Positions 60,161-64,000 of a DNA stretch of 64,000 nt are shown here, in pieces. Numbering within the stretch: the stretch's first letter is position 1; every line of letters starts with the position of its first letter. Made by a program: the position numbers and the translations under genes. Below the pieces are notes generated by a model, which was not told where the DNA came from, ran no database searches, and was given only the letters and a program-made list of their open reading frames with translations. Source of the DNA: Allodiplogaster sudhausi (taxonomy: Eukaryota; Nematoda; Chromadorea; Rhabditida; Diplogasteridae); assembly GCA_945643635.1 (NCBI GenBank), contig CALZFC010000252.1, positions 1,634,001 to 1,698,000 of the forward strand, written 5' to 3'.

Positions 60161-62138
60161 ATGCCACTAGAGGCCAAGGAGAATATCGTTAGTGGAATAC
60201 TTCGTTTTATTTATAGTATCCACATTATTGTTTTTAACCGTTTTTTTCAGGTGATGGGGGATTGTCTGCCAGTGAAAGAGATGATCAAGGATAATGAAGA
60301 GGTCAGTTCATGTCAACCTATAATCTAACAAGAAATTGCGTGCTTTATTAAGTTGCAAACAAGCGTTACCATTTTCTTTCCTATGAGTTCTTGCTCAAGA
60401 ACAGTTTATTTTTTAACCGGTGTTGAATATGAGATTGCAGGCAAGCAGCGCAGACGACTCTAGGAAGCCTCTCTTCGATGAGCCCCTGCTTGCTGAGCAG
60501 GAAAACAGTTTCGTCATTTTCCCGCTCAAGTATCACGACATTTGGGCGTTCTACAAGAAAGCTCTGGCTTCCTTCTGGACAACAGAGGAGGTCTGGCTGA
60601 TAAGCTTCTTGTGACTATGATGTATTTTCCATGTAACTACTGCTTTAGTTTGTTTTAGGTTGATCTGAGCAAAGACTTGGTTGACTGGGAGAAGATGAGT
60701 GGGGACGAGCAATTCTTCATCTCCCAAGTTCTCGCTTTCTTCGCCGCTTCAGATGGAATTGTCAATCTTAACTTGGTCAGCATCTCAGTTGTCAGAGTAG
60801 AAGCCGTGCCGCGGGAGCTGAAGGCCCTCGGATATATTATAGCAGTGCAGACAAGTGCCCATCACCATTTTTTTTTTAAAATAAGTCTTCTTTTTTTAAC
60901 TCTGGACTTCGGAATTAGAAATGTACTTCTGTCTCCTTTCAGATGGAGCGATTCACAAATGACGTGCAAGTGCTTGAAGCCAAGTTCTTCTATGGCTTCC
61001 AGATTGCAATGGAGAACATCCATTCCGAAATGTATTCAAAGCTCATCGATGCGTACATTCGTGACGAGTCTGAGAAGTTAGTCCATTACTCTCCAATAAA
61101 TTGACGTTTCAGAGTAGATTGGGATTCCGTTTGGCTTTGCTCCAGAATATTGGAGAGTTCTTCATGATGGTTTTTTTTAACAGAACTCGTCTATTCAACG
61201 CAATTAGCACAATTCCGTGCATCCAGAAGAAAGCTGAATGGGCGCTTCGCTGGATCAATGACAAGGACTCTGGTTTTGCTGAGAGAGTCATCGCTTTTGC
61301 TGCTGTCGAAGGTTTTTTCTATCTCGAATCTATTCTTGATTTTCAAAGTGAACTCCAACAGCGGTCTGGTCCGCGTGCTGAAACTCCTTGGCTTATCTGA
61401 GAAAAATCCAACCCACCCCACAGACCTGGAGTCGTGCTTAAGTTTAGATGTCCCTAGTTCTAATATCTTATCTTTTAATTTTTTTTAGCCCAAAGTTCTA
61501 ATATCTTATTAATTAAAACATTGTTATCAAGATGAAGTATTTTAGGCATCTTTTTCTCTGGTAGTTTCGCATCGATCTTCTGGCTAAAGAAGCGTGGACT
61601 AATGCCTGGCCTTACTCACTCAAACGAACTGATCTCGAGGTTTGTATACTTCTTGGTGTTTCTTGTAAGTGCAATAATGAAAATTGACTACCCAGAGATG
61701 AGGGTCTGCACCGCGACTTCGCTTGTCTCATGTACGCTCACATCAACAACAAACTACCCGTGGAGAAGATCCATTCCATCATTCGAGAGGCCGTTCTTAT
61801 TGAGCAGGAGTTCCTTACGGAATCTCTTCCTGTCGACATGATCGGAATGAATCGTCGTCTCATGGCGCAATACATTGAATACGTCGCTGACCATCTCCTC
61901 ACTGAACTCAGCTGCCCCAAGATCTACAACGTCGCTGTTCTTTCTTACCTTTTTATCGGATTCTTGGATGTCATCTACAAATCCGTTATTTGAGGTGTCG
62001 AATCCCTTCGACTTCATGGAGAACATATCGATCGAGGGCAAGACGAATTTCTTTGAGAAGAAAGTCTCTGAATACCAGAAGCCGGGTGTTCTCAATGACG
62101 AACGAGAGCGCCAGTTCTCTCTCGATGTCGACTTCTAA
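60161..62138 (+). CDS. RRM2: Ribonucleoside-diphosphate reductase small subunit (R2)
   Basis: Nine exons in phase: 60,161-60,187, 60,251-60,301, 60,441-60,590, 60,659-60,775, 60,943-61,076, 61,184-61,311, 61,546-61,639, 61,696-61,930 and 61,995-62,138, giving 359 residues. R2 houses the di-iron centre and tyrosyl radical for reduction of ribonucleotides to dNTPs, paired with the large subunit R1. Ligands are visible: Asp108 (FFAASDG), Glu139 and His142 ([11 protein letters not shown]), and later the Glu in AFAAVEG and the Glu and His in LIEQEFL/DEGLHRD-type motifs. The radical tyrosine is Tyr146 in [23 protein letters not shown] and [20 protein letters not shown] are near-identical to animal R2. 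The C-terminus ends FSLDVDF, like the R1-binding FTLDADF. Exon 1 encodes only MPLEAKENI and so provides a KEN box. The N-terminus is shorter than in human R2. Confidence 0.95.
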
Positions 62139-62265
62139 CTTCTTAAGTTATAACTAATGGTTTGAATCCTTGTTTGCATTGTATATGTATATACAAGTAA
62201 CATGCAGGATGGCGTTTTAGTCGTTAATTTGGAATTGCACTCTTGCAATGTTTACATTTCCCTCA
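62139..62265 (+). other. RRM2 3' flank
   Basis: Short AT-rich spacer after the R2 stop. AATAAA-like sequence occurs in 'attaaataaatc' near 62,267 (plus), a possible polyadenylation signal for R2. The next exon candidates are on the minus strand, so the two units would converge here. Confidence 0.4.
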
Positions 62266-63999
62266 TTAAATAAATCTTGAAAGATAGGACGAATTCTTAG
62301 CAATAGCTTCCCATATAGTTGAGATGTGAGCAGAAGATTCATTATTAATTAAATGGGAAAGATTAATCAAAAGCTCAGCCAAATAGGCGTCTACCGAGAA
62401 GAAGTGGCGGATGCTCCCCTCGGAGAGCTGTAAGAATCGGGGAAGGAGGGAACGGACTATCTCCGTTTTCAAACCGATTGCGAATTCGCTTGATTAGTTG
62501 AGCGAAGTGGGGAAAGGGTTTCTGGCCGGGGAAGCCAGATCCGCCGACTGGTTCTCCGTAGTCGATGTTCGATAGGAACATCTCATCGGGGCTGTTGATG
62601 TCGTGCTGAAAGAGACTTAGACATGAAAAGGTAGGAGGAGTGGAGATGACCTGGACGGGAGTCTCGTAGACGAGAGAGAAGAAGTCGCCGATGCGTGAGC
62701 GGCAGTGCTGGTCTCCGTTCTGCAGCTGAGTTGTCACCACGAAGTCTCCCTTCGTCAGAATCACTTCGAAGCTTCTTCCAGTCAAGAGTTGCACTGCGTG
62801 TTGCAGTCTCTGTAGGAGAAAAAGTTGTTTCTTAATATAACGGAAATACAGCTAAGTAAAAGAGACAGCGGCGACGTCTCCGAGACGGATTCTAAGAACG
62901 GAGAGGAGTGGACGGAGCAGAGAGCGCATCTTCTCTCGCAGCCTCTCATCCCCGCAGTCGGCTTGTCTGTCCCCCAGTCGGCCTCGGCTGATCTTCCCAG
63001 AATCCCCCGGCGCTCTCGGATTCCTCCGTTCTGAGTCATGCTTTTTTTAGAAACAGGTTAGAGCTATCAAGTTGCCACACGGGATCTTTCTATCTCTCTC
63101 TCCCATTCTTTCTCGTTCGGATAAGAATACCAAGACTGAAGGTGATTCTGATGCAGGACCAATGAGCTGCAACTGTGTAGTCAAATTCTGAGAAATTGTT
63201 GAACACGACGGCACTGCATTGCGACAATCAGCGGCGGAGTTGGGAGAGGCAAGAGTCAGGCAAGAGAAGGGGAGAAACAGAAGGAGTACTGTTAGGACCA
63301 TGCCCCCACTTAGCGTCTCCGCAAGCCTAGCCATGTCTGAACATGCTGCCCCTCCTTTAATCCTCCTCGATGTTATCTTGCAATCTCTGCCAGCAGTTAG
63401 AGCACAAGTCAGTCACATCTATCCTCAAAATCACTTTATATTCAACAATTTTATTCTCACCCATGTAAATTTCAACACCATTGAATAGATACATTCGACA
63501 AAATCACTAACAACGATATCTGAAATACACAATCCCCTACACCGAACACAGCAAATCTCCTTACACTTATTCCCGTATGAAGTGGCAAAAGCTAGACTTT
63601 TCTACTGACGCACACTGCATAAATTACTCTTTAAGTTATTTTGAGAAAGCTATATACATAAGTTTTTGATCTTAATGAATTAAGCGGCAAGAAACTCGGA
63701 CAGGATCTTCAGCCGAGTGGATTGCGATCGCATGTACACCTTAAAACTACAATTATTGAGGTGAAGAATAGGAAGAGTCGACCAGAAATGAAGAAATAAA
63801 AAAAAAGCTGAAAGAAAGACGAACTCTTGTGTCCCACATCATATCGATCAGTTCGTCATTGTCAGTGGCATCCAGGGCTATCTCCTTCTTCAAAGAAGGG
63901 GTGAATCGGAAGAAAGCAGCCGACTCACTCGCACACCAAGCACGGGCACGGTCCACCACTGCTCCATCCGCACGGCAGAGCTGTCGACAGGGGTGTCAG
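62266..63999 (-). CDS. Unidentified minus-strand gene, exon candidates, 5' end beyond the window
   Basis: Frames with normal composition and plausible splice sites lie in order on the minus strand. They are: about 63,965-63,816 (SAAFFRFTPSLKKEIALDAT then DNDELIDMMWDTR); 63,334 down to about 63,150 (a possible signal peptide GGMVLTVLLLFLPFSCLTLA with NAVPSCSTISQNLTTQLQLI); about 63,028-62,870 (DERLREKMRSLLRPLLSVLR); about 62,815-62,655 (LQHAVQLLTGRSFEVILTKG ... RIGDFFSLVYETPVQ); about 62,606-62,470 after TCTCTTTCAG (NSPDEMFLSNIDYGEPVGGS, GFPGQKPFPHFAQLIKRI); and a last piece (SEGSIRHFFSVDAYLAELLI) ending at 62,266. The VQ|HDINSPDE join is the best supported. The signal-peptide-like frame in the middle may instead be a separate start or a chance frame. 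No family is recognised; function unknown. Confidence 0.45.
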
Positions 64000-64000
64000 A

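Noticed and set aside
59964..60167. 67-codon minus-strand frame between POLE3 and R2
   Set aside because: It overlaps the R2 5' leader and first exon on the other strand and has no motif or splice partner.

Overview
This is a 64 kb piece of an animal nuclear genome, most likely a small protostome invertebrate. The coding genes are broken by short spliceosomal introns, mostly 40-300 bp. Their contents are metazoan: a receptor tyrosine kinase, MAX, a Patched-related protein, a LAMMER kinase, an SLC16 transporter, SIRT4, POLE3, the ribonucleotide reductase small subunit, and a neuropeptide precursor of allatostatin-C type. That peptide and the class-3 lipase favour a protostome; I cannot name the phylum. 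The DNA is packed with (GA)n/(CT)n microsatellites, and most long open frames reading as Ser-Leu or Arg-Glu repeats are only these tracts.

Layout. Positions 1-2,430 (minus): 3' part of a Patched-related membrane protein gene, cut by the window edge. 4,020-5,425 (plus): SIRT4-type sirtuin. 5.4-11.1 kb: mostly repeats, with a short perfect hairpin near 6.3 kb. 11,171-12,485 (plus): MAX. 13,001-13,459: a 459 bp foldback element with TA flanks. 14,423-15,840 (minus): class-3 lipase. 17,153-19,012 (minus): receptor tyrosine kinase, with weaker exon candidates upstream. 22,900-24,166 (minus): a small single-pass membrane protein of unknown function. 24-42.6 kb: gene-poor and repeat-rich, with minisatellites, one showing higher-order structure, and a TTAA-flanked family of inverted-repeat elements.

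42,693-50,235 (plus): a LAMMER (CLK/Doa) kinase with a long basic, disordered N-terminal part. 51,292-56,031 (minus): SLC16/monocarboxylate-type transporter. 57,765-58,517 (plus): an 85-residue allatostatin-C-like neuropeptide precursor in three phase-consistent exons, none visible as a long open frame. 58,789-59,621 (minus) and 60,161-62,138 (plus): POLE3 and ribonucleotide reductase R2, arranged head to head around a short intergenic region with two TTTGGCGC E2F-type sites. 62.3-64.0 kb (minus): unidentified exons that may form a gene.

How genes relate: POLE3 and R2 both serve S-phase DNA synthesis and probably share a cell-cycle-controlled promoter. R2 also has a KEN degradation box on a nine-codon first exon. 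The other genes appear functionally independent. Exon boundaries were assigned by hand from GT/GC...AG sites, reading phase and resemblance to known families, so those given as ranges or called approximate need transcript support.
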